Assembly: GCA_025360045.1 (NCBI GenBank)
Contig: JANYCY010000079.1
Coordinates: forward strand, 97,396-161,395
DNA length: 64,000 nt
From: Janthinobacterium sp.
Lineage (GTDB): Bacteria; Pseudomonadota; Gammaproteobacteria; Burkholderiales; Chitinibacteraceae
Reading direction: 5' to 3'
Every line of letters starts with the position of its first letter. Position 1 is the first letter of the stretch. Of this stretch, positions 9,146 through 16,422 are shown piece by piece. The translations under genes and the position numbers were made by a program. A model generated the notes under the pieces. That model was given only the letters and a program-made list of their open reading frames with translations. It did no database searches and was not told where the DNA came from.

Positions 9146-9643
9146 TTGATCGTCCCCCAAACCCACACTCAGCGTGTTGTAGCTATTGCCGGCTGGTCGG
9201 GCAGTGGTAAAACCACGCTGATTGAAAAGCTACTGCCCGAGCTAGCACGGCTGGGCCTCGCCGTGAGTGTGATCAAGCATACTCATCATGCGGTGCAGTT
9301 TGAGCCGGAAGGCAAAGACACCTCGCGTTTTCGCGCGGCAGGCGCGGGTGAAGTGTTGTTGGCATCGCCACAAGGCTTTGCCCTGCTGCATACGGGCGCT
9401 CTGCCACTCCATGAGTTGCTGGCTCGCTTAGCACCGGTGGATTTAGTCTTGGTCGAAGGTTTTAAAGCGGCCGCGATTCCTAAAATAGAAGTTCGTCGTG
9501 CCAGCCATCCTGCTTTAGCGGATGAACATGTCATTGCCATCGCCAGCGATTTTTCACTGGACAGCCATCTACCTATTTTCGATCTTAACCAAGCTGCAGA
9601 GATTGCAGCGTTTATTGCTGCGAGATGTCATGCTGGATTTTGA
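9146..9643 (+). CDS. mobB: Molybdopterin-guanine dinucleotide biosynthesis adaptor MobB
   Basis: This 165-residue P-loop GTP-binding protein has Walker A GWSGSGKTT (16-24), the family signature SVIKHTHH, and the LVLVEGFKAAAIPKIEV block. MobB assists MobA in attaching GMP to molybdopterin. The only plausible start is TTG at 9146, immediately after the carbonic anhydrase stop in the same frame, so weak initiation or coupling by termination-reinitiation is likely. Its 3' end overlaps moeA by 14 bp. Confidence 0.9.
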   Translation: MIVPQTHTQRVVAIAGWSGSGKTTLIEKLLPELARLGLAVSVIKHTHHAVQFEPEGKDTSRFRAAGAGEVLLASPQGFALLHTGALPLHELLARLAPVDLVLVEGFKAAAIPKIEVRRASHPALADEHVIAIASDFSLDSHLPIFDLNQAAEIAAFIAARCHAGF

Positions 9644-10808
9644 TAGCGCTTTATCCCAATTATTAGCACAAGCCCGTGTGAGCGCTGCCGTTGAAACTTT
9701 GCCATTAAATCAAGCCTGTGGCCGCGTCTTGGCGGAAGATATTGTTTCGCCAATAGCTGTGCCCGCCTTTGATAATAGCGCGATGGATGGCTACGCCCTG
9801 AATGTGGGAGAGGCTTGGCCTGCTGATTTTGCGCTGGTGCAGCGAATTGCCGCTGGTGAAGTGGGGCAAGCGCTTGGCGAGGGGGACGCAGCAAGGATTT
9901 TTACTGGCGCGCCTATTCCAAGCGGCGCTAATGTGGTGGTGATGCAAGAAGACTGCCGCTGTGAAGATGGGCGGGTGTTGATCGCCCAAGAGGTAATGCG
10001 AGGGGCCAATATTCGCCTGCGGGGTGAGGATATTCAGACTGGCATCGTGATTTTGCCTGCGGGTACTCGCTTGAGTGCGGCTGCCATTGGTTTAGCCGCA
10101 TCGATAGGCGTAGCAGAGCTGCAAGTGAAGCGGCGACTAAAAGTGGCGCTACTCTCAACCGGCGACGAGTTGGTGGAGCCGGGCCAGCCGCTCACGGCCG
10201 GTAAGATTTATAACTCTAATCGCTATGCTATCACCGCATTACTGGACGATTGCATCATGACTGATTTGGGTATTGTTCCCGATGACGCGGCGCTGACTAG
10301 CGTTATTTTGGCACGGGCCGCCAAAGATCATGATGTGCTGATTACGTCAGGCGGCGTGTCGGTGGGCGAAGAAGACCATGTTAAAGCTGCAGTCGAGCAG
10401 CTTGGCAGTTTGAGTTTATGGAAAATTGCAATTAAACCTGGCAAGCCATTTGCCTATGGCCGGATTGGTGAATGCGATTTTATTGGCTTACCGGGTAATC
10501 CTGTTTCTAGCTTTGCGACCTTCCTGTTACTGGTACGCCCATTTCTATTAGCAAGGCTGGCTTGTTTGAATCTAGAGCCACAGCGTTTTAAATTAACAGC
10601 CGCATTTGATTGGAAAAAACCGGGTAATCGCCGCGAATTTTTGCGTGGCAGATTAAATGCCAATGGGCAGGTGGAGATTTATCCACAACAAGGCTCAGGA
10701 GTATTAACCTCACTGGTATGGGGGACTGGCTTAGTAGATATCGCGGTAGGTGAAACAATTAGCGCAGGGGATACGGTTCATTTTATTCCCCTGAATGCCA
10801 TGCGTTAA
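9630..10808 (+). CDS. moeA: Molybdopterin molybdenumtransferase MoeA
   Basis: This 392-residue enzyme inserts molybdate into adenylylated molybdopterin. The ATG at 9630 gives the usual family N-terminus (MLDFDSALSQLLAQ); a longer in-frame extension would run through mobB and is rejected. Visible blocks are VPAFDNSAMDGYAL, IFTGAPIPSGANVVVMQED, LLSTGDELVEPGQPL, the MPT-binding ITSGGVSVGEEDHVK and the LPGNPVSSF motif. The gene overlaps mobB. The moaA and moaB functions must be encoded elsewhere. Confidence 0.95.
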   Translation: MLDFDSALSQLLAQARVSAAVETLPLNQACGRVLAEDIVSPIAVPAFDNSAMDGYALNVGEAWPADFALVQRIAAGEVGQALGEGDAARIFTGAPIPSGANVVVMQEDCRCEDGRVLIAQEVMRGANIRLRGEDIQTGIVILPAGTRLSAAAIGLAASIGVAELQVKRRLKVALLSTGDELVEPGQPLTAGKIYNSNRYAITALLDDCIMTDLGIVPDDAALTSVILARAAKDHDVLITSGGVSVGEEDHVKAAVEQLGSLSLWKIAIKPGKPFAYGRIGECDFIGLPGNPVSSFATFLLLVRPFLLARLACLNLEPQRFKLTAAFDWKKPGNRREFLRGRLNANGQVEIYPQQGSGVLTSLVWGTGLVDIAVGETISAGDTVHFIPLNAMR

Positions 10809-10880
10809 ATGAAGTGTTTAAGTGCTATGCTGTAATTTATTCCATTTAAGTAAGACTCGAATTAATTACGGGATCTTGAT

Positions 10881-11576
10881 ATGAAAATAAACCTTCGGCG
10901 TTGTTTTTTACTTAGCTTACTTTACATCATGACACTGCCTGCTTTTGCGGGAGGTTTTGATTTACTGTCAGAGCGTGATGCCTCGGGTGGCTTAAAAGAA
11001 GCACTCATGCAAGGCGTGATCAATGCCACTTTGCAGCTGAGTAAAACCGATGGCTTTTTAGCTAATGATAAAGTGCGAATTCCCCTGCCCGATGCAATGC
11101 GTCAGGCCGAGCCGGTGCTGCGTACTTTAGGTATGGGCCAGCCCTTAGATGAATTACAAACATCGATGAATCGCGCTGCAGAGGCTGCCGTACCAAGAGC
11201 CAAGCAATTACTCATTAATGCGGTTAAAAAAATGAGCGTGCAAGACGCAAAAAATATCCTTTTGGGCGGCGAGGATGCTGCCACCCAATATTTTAAACAG
11301 GCCAGCCAAGCACCGCTCACCGAGCAATTTTTACCTATCGTGCGGCAAACCACGTCAAAGCTGCAATTAGCTGAGCAATATAATCGTCTGGCCAGCAAAG
11401 CTGCGGGCTTGGGCTTAGTTAAAGCAGAAGATGCAACAGTGGAGCAATACGTAACGCGTAAAGCTTTGGATGGTTTATATCTGGTGATTGCAGATGAAGA
11501 GCGCGCCATTCGCCAAGATCCACTGGCTGCAGCTGGAAAACTAGCTAAAAAAGCCTTTGGTTTATTACCGAATTAA
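10881..11576 (+). CDS. DUF4197-family exported protein
   Basis: This 231-residue protein has an N-terminal signal peptide (core ~8-22, cleavage near AFA-GG). The remainder matches the DUF4197 style: a helical periplasmic domain with GLKEALMQGVINA near the start and EERAIRQDP near the end. The biochemical role of this family is unknown. It interrupts the molybdenum-cofactor genes on the same strand, with gaps of 72 bp before and 92 bp after. Confidence 0.8.
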   Translation: MKINLRRCFLLSLLYIMTLPAFAGGFDLLSERDASGGLKEALMQGVINATLQLSKTDGFLANDKVRIPLPDAMRQAEPVLRTLGMGQPLDELQTSMNRAAEAAVPRAKQLLINAVKKMSVQDAKNILLGGEDAATQYFKQASQAPLTEQFLPIVRQTTSKLQLAEQYNRLASKAAGLGLVKAEDATVEQYVTRKALDGLYLVIADEERAIRQDPLAAAGKLAKKAFGLLPN

Positions 11577-11668
11577 AGAATATGCGGCAGGTATTATTTA
11601 ATTTAATGTTCGCTCAATATTTTTAGAATGATTTATCTAATGAAATACTTGTAATAGGTCGTCAATCC

Positions 11669-11914
11669 ATGATTCGTGTTTTATATTTTGCTCGGCTACG
11701 TGATGTATTTAATTGCAGCGAAGAAACACTGCCTGAGCCCGCCACCGTGGATGCTTTGCTGGCTATTTTGGCTGATCGTGGTGGTGTGTGGGCTGATGAA
11801 TTATTAGGCAATAAAGTATTTAGAGTCGCGATTAATCAAGAAATGGCCAGCCTTAGCGATGAGATCCCTGCTGGGGCCGAAGTGGCGATTTTTCCGCCGG
11901 TAACGGGGGGATGA
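11669..11914 (+). CDS. moaD: Molybdopterin synthase small subunit MoaD
   Basis: This 81-residue ubiquitin-like protein ends in the essential diglycine tail (FPPVTGG), which is activated as a thiocarboxylate and donates sulfur to precursor Z within the MoaD-MoaE synthase. Its stop overlaps the start of moaE (ATGATGA), so expression is coupled. Confidence 0.93.
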   Translation: MIRVLYFARLRDVFNCSEETLPEPATVDALLAILADRGGVWADELLGNKVFRVAINQEMASLSDEIPAGAEVAIFPPVTGG

Positions 11915-12381
11915 TGAGCGACATCCGAATTCAAGTACAAAACGCTGATTTCGATTTTGCCGCCGAATACGCTCGCTTTGATGGCAATGCGGCAATGGGT
12001 GCAATCGTGGCGTTTGTTGGGCGGGTAAGGGATTTGGATGGCAGCATTAGCGCCATGAGCCTTGAGCATTATCCGGGCATGACAGAAAAATCGCTGGCAA
12101 AAATTGTGGACGAAGCCTGTGGCTACTGGCCTTTGCAAGCGGTGACCGTGATGCATCGGGTGGGGGATTTGCAGGCTGCGGAGCAAGTTGTGTTGGTGCT
12201 TACCGCTTCAGCACATCGCCAAGCTGCGTATGAATCGAATGCATTTATTATGGATTTTCTAAAAACTCAAGCGCCTTTCTGGAAAAAAGAAGGCAGTGGC
12301 GCTTGCCTAAAATGGCTTGATGCACGAGAGAGCGACAAAGACGCGCTTGATCGCTGGCAGTATTTGAGGGCAGCAGTATGA
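11911..12381 (+). CDS. moaE: Molybdopterin synthase catalytic subunit MoaE
   Basis: This ~155-residue protein converts cPMP to molybdopterin with MoaD. Family blocks present are GAIVAFVGRVRD, SLEHYPGMTE, VTVMHRVGDL, LTASAHRQAAYESNAFIMD and FWKKEGS, the last carrying the active-site lysines. Two tandem ATG codons (11911, 11914) could both serve as start. The stop overlaps the ATG of a 28-codon chimeric remnant that separates it from mobA-moaC. Part of moaE (about 12178-12239) is the source of that remnant. Confidence 0.93.
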   Translation: MMSDIRIQVQNADFDFAAEYARFDGNAAMGAIVAFVGRVRDLDGSISAMSLEHYPGMTEKSLAKIVDEACGYWPLQAVTVMHRVGDLQAAEQVVLVLTASAHRQAAYESNAFIMDFLKTQAPFWKKEGSGACLKWLDARESDKDALDRWQYLRAAV

Positions 12382-12464
12382 TTTTGGATACAGAGCACAT
12401 TGTGCGGGTGTCTACCGCTTCGGCGCATCGCCAAGCCGTGTATGAATCGAGGACAGCAATATGA
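12378..12464 (+). pseudogene. 28-codon chimeric duplication remnant (mobA start plus moaE internal segment)
   Basis: This mini-ORF begins with MILDT, like the MILDA of mobA. It continues with [18 protein letters not shown], which matches moaE-internal QVVLVLTASAHRQAAYES, and ends by re-creating the sequence before mobA (GAGG-CAGCA-TATGATTTTGGAT). It overlaps both neighbours with ATGA. The pattern indicates a local tandem duplication followed by internal deletion and point divergence. It may keep ribosomes coupled between moaE and mobA-moaC. A functional peptide is unlikely. Confidence 0.75.
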
Positions 12465-13588
12465 TTTTGGATGCAGTCATTCTGGCTGGCGGTGAAGGGC
12501 GTCGCATGGGGGGGCGCGATAAGGGCTTGGTCGAGTTGTCCGGCCGCCCCTTGGTGGAGTGGAGCTTAGAAGCCTTATCGCGGCAAACACGGCCAGTCGA
12601 TCATATTTTGATCTCTGCAAATCGTAATTTGCCTGATTATGCGCGTTTTGGCTCACCTGTTTTGCGTGATGTGTATCCTGGCCACCCAGGGCCTTTAGCG
12701 GGTATTCATTCCGCCCTATTGGCGTCTCCTGCCAAGTATCTATTGGTACTGCCCTGCGATGTGCCGTTTTTACCTGCCGATTTGGTCGAGAAATTATTGG
12801 CGTGTATCGAGCAAGATGAGACACAGGTGGTGGTTGCTCGCACGCCAGATGGCCAAATTCACCCGACGATTTGCTTGTTGCGCCACGATATTCTGCCCTC
12901 ATTAATGGATCGACTCTCTAGGCAAGAGCTTAAGCTATCTGCTTGGCAAGAAAGCTTAGATTTAAAATATGTCGATTTCCCTGATTTAGCTTTTCCCAAC
13001 TTAAATACTCAGGATGATTTGGCCGCCTGCGCGGCACGTTTGTCTGGGGTAGACACCATTCCTATGCCCTATCGAGCAACCGATCAAATTCAAACCATCA
13101 GTGATACAGGCCTCACTCATTTTAACGCCAATGGTGAAGCACATATGGTGGATGTGGGGAGCAAGGTAGATAGCCACCGCATTGCACGCGCCGTGGGTGA
13201 GATTCGGATGCTGCCGACCACCTTGCATTTAATTGAAACCGGCAGCCACAAAAAAGGCGATGTATTAGGCGTGGCGCGGATTGCAGGAATTATGGCGTCG
13301 AAACGCACGGCCGATTTAATCCCTCTTTGCCATCCCATTCCGCTCACCAGCGTGAGTGTCGATTTCACGATTGATCGAGCGGGCAGCTTAGTCCGTTGTG
13401 AAGTAAAGGCCGAAACGGTGGGGCGTACAGGGGTAGAAATGGAAGCGCTTACCGCCTTGAATGTTGCGCTCCTTACCATTTACGATATGTGCAAGGCCGT
13501 GGATCGTGGCATGGTGATGTCGCAGATCCGTCTTTTAGAAAAACAAGGTGGTAAATCAGGGCACTGGCAGGCTGGCCATACGGTTTAA
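12461..13588 (+). CDS. Bifunctional MobA-MoaC fusion (Mo-cofactor guanylyltransferase + cPMP synthase)
   Basis: This 375-residue ORF joins two complete enzymes. Residues 1-~195 are Mob[17 protein letters not shown] (8-23), [10 protein letters not shown] and [11 protein letters not shown] (98-108). Residues ~215-375 are Moa[48 protein letters not shown] and [10 protein letters not shown] with the catalytic Asp342/Lys345 pair. MoaC acts at the first step of molybdopterin synthesis and MobA at the last. An internal Met at residue 202 (13064) could give separate MoaC. The linker is short and no stop or frameshift separates the halves. Confidence 0.9.
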   Translation: MILDAVILAGGEGRRMGGRDKGLVELSGRPLVEWSLEALSRQTRPVDHILISANRNLPDYARFGSPVLRDVYPGHPGPLAGIHSALLASPAKYLLVLPCDVPFLPADLVEKLLACIEQDETQVVVARTPDGQIHPTICLLRHDILPSLMDRLSRQELKLSAWQESLDLKYVDFPDLAFPNLNTQDDLAACAARLSGVDTIPMPYRATDQIQTISDTGLTHFNANGEAHMVDVGSKVDSHRIARAVGEIRMLPTTLHLIETGSHKKGDVLGVARIAGIMASKRTADLIPLCHPIPLTSVSVDFTIDRAGSLVRCEVKAETVGRTGVEMEALTALNVALLTIYDMCKAVDRGMVMSQIRLLEKQGGKSGHWQAGHTV

Positions 13589-13638
13589 TTTTTTCGTGGT
13601 GGGCGCAAGAGCTACTGGCCCACCCGCTAAAGCGTATG

Positions 13639-14052
13639 TTATGCAAGCCCCAAAAATGCGCTTTTGCTAAAGGCCACGCCAATAATATAGGCAAAGGTCA
13701 GTACTGAAGCGACTAAGGCACAGGCGCGGATCGTTTTGGTTTTACCGCGTTTAAGTGCAATCGTCCCGAGTACGATATATACCAGCAAGCCAACAACCTT
13801 GGCGCCCAGCCATGCTTTTGGCCCCGGATACATCATCGCCAAGCTAATCGCGCTGATCAAAAGCGCGGTATCGATGATATGCGGGGCGATGCGGAAAAAA
13901 CGCTGCTGCAAGCGTGCAGAATCAGCCAGCATCAAGCCTCCACGGATTAAAAACAGCCCGAGGCTTAGGGTAATAAACAGCATATGCAGATGTTTTACAG
14001 CAAGATATTCCATCGTGAGGGCGCTCTCGTGCGAAAATGGTAGGTTCTGCAT
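13639..14052 (-). CDS. SirB2-family inner-membrane protein
   Basis: The longest frame gives 137 residues. Start at Met14 (14013) gives a 124-residue product beginning MEYLAVKHLHML, closer to the family; neither start has a clear Shine-Dalgarno. Four hydrophobic segments are visible (in full-length numbering about 23-42, 58-76, 84-101, 107-130). The early KHLHML motif and the overall layout fit SirB2 proteins, small membrane proteins of unclear function. It is divergent from the rluF-like gene and convergent with mobA-moaC. Confidence 0.7.
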   Translation of the reverse strand: MQNLPFSHESALTMEYLAVKHLHMLFITLSLGLFLIRGGLMLADSARLQQRFFRIAPHIIDTALLISAISLAMMYPGPKAWLGAKVVGLLVYIVLGTIALKRGKTKTIRACALVASVLTFAYIIGVAFSKSAFLGLA

Positions 14053-14192
14053 CTTAATGGCTTCTGCTTACATTGAGTATTGCGATTAATTGTTATTAAA
14101 TTAATTGATGCTTATTTGCCGTCATTAAAGAAGCGGTGTACCTGCCGAGCATTTTAGCCAAGCATGGACAGTGGAATGAAAGGATAAAGTTT

Positions 14193-14924
14193 ATGGAAGA
14201 ATTACGTTTATCAAAGCGCTTAGCCGAACTAGGCCTTTGCTCGCGCCGTGAGGCCGATGAATATATTGCTAAGGGCTGGGTAAAAGTCGATGGCGTGGTA
14301 GTGGATGTGTTGGGCAGCAAGGTTTTGCCTAGCCAAGTGGTGAGCCTAGAGCCCGCCGCAAAAGCCACGCAAGCAGGGCGTGTGACCATTTTGATTAATA
14401 AGCCGGTGGGCTATGTGTCTGGCCAAGCTGAAAAAGGCTACACCCCTGCGGTGGCGCTGGTGGTGCCTGATAATCATTGGGAAGGCGACACCAGTGGTAT
14501 TCGCTTTGTGCCCCCGCATATGCGTGATCTAGCGCCAGCTGGCCGTTTGGATATTGATTCGGTTGGCCTTTTAGTGCTGACGCAAGATGGCGTAGTGGCT
14601 AAAACGCTGGTGGGCGAGAATTCGCACGTTGAAAAAGAGTATTTAGTCCGTGTGGAGGGGCAATTGAGCAGCGAAGGCATGAAAAAACTCAATCATGGTT
14701 TAAGCCTCGATGGTAAAGCGTTGAAGCCTGCTCGGGTAAGTTGGCAAAATGAAAACCAGCTGCGCTTTATTTTGCGCGAAGGTAAAAAGCGCCAGATTCG
14801 CCGTATGTGTGAATTAGTCGGTTTAGAAGTGGTGGGCTTAAAGCGTATCCGCATTGGCCGCGTCTTACTGGGTGATTTGCCGCCGGGCAAGTGGCGCTAT
14901 TTATCGGCTACGGAGAAATTCTAA
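14193..14924 (+). CDS. rluF: RNA pseudouridine synthase, RluF/RsuA family
   Basis: The start at 14193 is supported by AAAGGA 8 bases upstream. The 243-residue protein has an N-terminal S4 RNA-binding domain (RLSKRLAELGLCSRREADEYI, ~5-60 region) and the RsuA/RluB/E/F catalytic domain with AGRLDIDSVGLLVLTQDG (catalytic Asp120) and EGKKRQIRRM near the end. It isomerises uridine in rRNA. The RluF assignment (23S U2604) is by overall similarity; RluB or RsuA specificity is not excluded. The stop overlaps the next ATG (TAATG). Confidence 0.85.
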   Translation: MEELRLSKRLAELGLCSRREADEYIAKGWVKVDGVVVDVLGSKVLPSQVVSLEPAAKATQAGRVTILINKPVGYVSGQAEKGYTPAVALVVPDNHWEGDTSGIRFVPPHMRDLAPAGRLDIDSVGLLVLTQDGVVAKTLVGENSHVEKEYLVRVEGQLSSEGMKKLNHGLSLDGKALKPARVSWQNENQLRFILREGKKRQIRRMCELVGLEVVGLKRIRIGRVLLGDLPPGKWRYLSATEKF

Positions 14925-15223
14925 TGTTGCGTGCTCTGGTTTTAGTTTTGCTCAGCGGCATGGTATACGCTACGCCCAATGACATCACTGGCCCTTATCA
15001 ATGCAAGACGGGAACATCGTTTTACGTGACCTCGAGTGCCGATATGGCGCAGGTTCGCTTGCGAGTTGATGGCCGTATCTATGATTTGGATGAGCAACGC
15101 AAGGCCAGTGGCGCTGCTTGGGGTAATGGCGAATGGCTGTGGTGGACTAAGGGCAGCGATAGCTTTTTAGAGCGCAACGACATCATCGTTGCTCAAGATT
15201 GCCTGAAGAAATCGGTGCATTAA
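14924..15223 (+). CDS. MliC-like periplasmic lysozyme inhibitor
   Basis: This 99-residue protein starts at the ATG in TAATG overlapping the rluF-like stop, giving a clean signal peptide (MLRALVLVLLSGMVYA). The mature part follows the MliC/PliC layout: YQCKTG, AQVRLRVDG, ASGAAWGNGE then WWTKG and a final Cys. The SGxxW/Y...WxKG pattern contributes to the lysozyme-binding site in that family. There is no lipobox Cys, so it would be soluble in the periplasm. It is sandwiched between two RNA-modification genes, overlapping both by one base. Confidence 0.65.
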   Translation: MLRALVLVLLSGMVYATPNDITGPYQCKTGTSFYVTSSADMAQVRLRVDGRIYDLDEQRKASGAAWGNGEWLWWTKGSDSFLERNDIIVAQDCLKKSVH

Positions 15224-15966
15224 TGTTGCGTGTAGATGTTTTATTGGTAGAGCAGGGGCTCGCCCCTTCTCGTACGGCAGCACAAGGAATGATTGATGCT
15301 GGCCGTGTTAGCTGCGCGGGCAAGGTGGTGACTAAGGCTAGTCAGAAGCTTGCTAAAGATCTGCCGCTGCTTGTGGCGAGCGACGAGAGCGATCGCTTTG
15401 TTTCACGTGGTGGATTTAAATTGGCGGGCGCTTTAGAGCAGGCCGGTGTGGATGTGGCCGGCTGGCAAGTGCTCGACGTGGGGATTTCTACGGGAGGCTT
15501 TACGGATTGCCTGCTGCAAGCAGGCGCGCGCAAAGTAATTGGCGTGGAAGTCGGCCATGGACAGCTTCACCCAAGGCTGCTCAGCGACGCCAGAGTGGTG
15601 CAGTTTGAGGGCGTCAATGCCCGCCATTTAGTGCCCGAGCTGATTGCCGAGGTGCAAGATGGGCCGCTGCAACTGATTGTGGGCGATGTATCGTTTATCT
15701 CGCTGACCTTAATCCTGCCCGCACTACGCGCCATGTTGCAGCCGCAAGCCACACTGCTGTTTTTGGTAAAGCCGCAGTTTGAAGTAGGCAAAGCCGGCAT
15801 CGCCCGTGGCGGCATCGTAAAAGATGAAAGCCTTTACGCTCAAGTTGAAGACAAAATAAAAACAGCCGCGACAGCGGCTGGATTTATAGTTCAAAATTAC
15901 TTCGCCAGCCCAATCACAGGCGGCGATGGCAATCGTGAGTTTTTTATTCATGGTATAGCAAATTGA
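15223..15966 (+). CDS. tlyA: TlyA-family rRNA methyltransferase
   Basis: This 247-residue protein starts at ATG 15223, which overlaps the mliC-like stop. The S4 domain (LRVDVLLVEQGLAPSRTAAQ) is followed by an FtsJ/RrmJ-type SAM-binding fold with the family signatures DRFVSRGGFKLAGAL, VLDVGISTGGFTDCLLQAGA and LFLVKPQFEVG. TlyA methylates the 2'-OH of cytidines in 16S and 23S rRNA and has been linked to hemolysis in some species. The gene ends 30 bp before the AT-rich cassette. Confidence 0.88.
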   Translation: MLRVDVLLVEQGLAPSRTAAQGMIDAGRVSCAGKVVTKASQKLAKDLPLLVASDESDRFVSRGGFKLAGALEQAGVDVAGWQVLDVGISTGGFTDCLLQAGARKVIGVEVGHGQLHPRLLSDARVVQFEGVNARHLVPELIAEVQDGPLQLIVGDVSFISLTLILPALRAMLQPQATLLFLVKPQFEVGKAGIARGGIVKDESLYAQVEDKIKTAATAAGFIVQNYFASPITGGDGNREFFIHGIAN

Positions 15967-15996
15967 AACTACACCAATAACTTGTGAATCATTCTA

Positions 15997-16422
15997 ATGA
16001 TCCCTTTTACTCGGCGAGAGTTGACACGTGCATGGCGAGATGCTCAAAGTGCTTCACAGGCAGAGTGTCGAGGCAATCCACACAGATTATTACTTTTTTA
16101 TGCTGCGGAATGTGGATTAAAGGCTGTGTATTTGAAGCAAAATAGTCTTGAATTTATTGACGGAGAGGTTGGACGTCAATTAAGTCATGATCTAAATCGT
16201 GTAATGGGGCTCTTACGTATTTCTAATGCGTATTTTTTACCTAGTGGTTTAAAGCTCCCTCCTATCAAACAGAAAGATAGAGTAGAAAAACAACGAAATT
16301 GTGAGGTGGGTGAATTAAATCAAGTGTGGCGCTATGGTGGGGTGCTTATGGGGGATGCTGATAAGCTTGTTGAGCAGCAGCTTGAAAAAATAAATGGGTG
16401 GATTGCCGAGGAAATCAGATGA
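15997..16422 (+). CDS. HEPN-like small protein, first gene of an AT-rich two-gene cassette
   Basis: This 141-residue protein is not assigned to a named family. Residues 31-48 (LLLFYAAECGLKAVYLKQ) and 62-71 (LSHDLNRVMG) fit the AAExxLKA and HDL signatures of HEPN helical bundles. A canonical RX4-6H RNase motif is not evident, so it may be a non-catalytic HEPN partner like those found with nucleotidyltransferases. It overlaps the next gene by ATGA. Codon use is more AT-rich than in flanking tlyA and pglL, which suggests transfer. No clear Shine-Dalgarno precedes the ATG. Confidence 0.6.
   Translation: MIPFTRRELTRAWRDAQSASQAECRGNPHRLLLFYAAECGLKAVYLKQNSLEFIDGEVGRQLSHDLNRVMGLLRISNAYFLPSGLKLPPIKQKDRVEKQRNCEVGELNQVWRYGGVLMGDADKLVEQQLEKINGWIAEEIR

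Noticed and set aside
9522..9629. 36-codon N-terminal extension of moeA
   Set aside because: It reads mobB in another frame; ATG 9630 gives the normal MoeA N-terminus.
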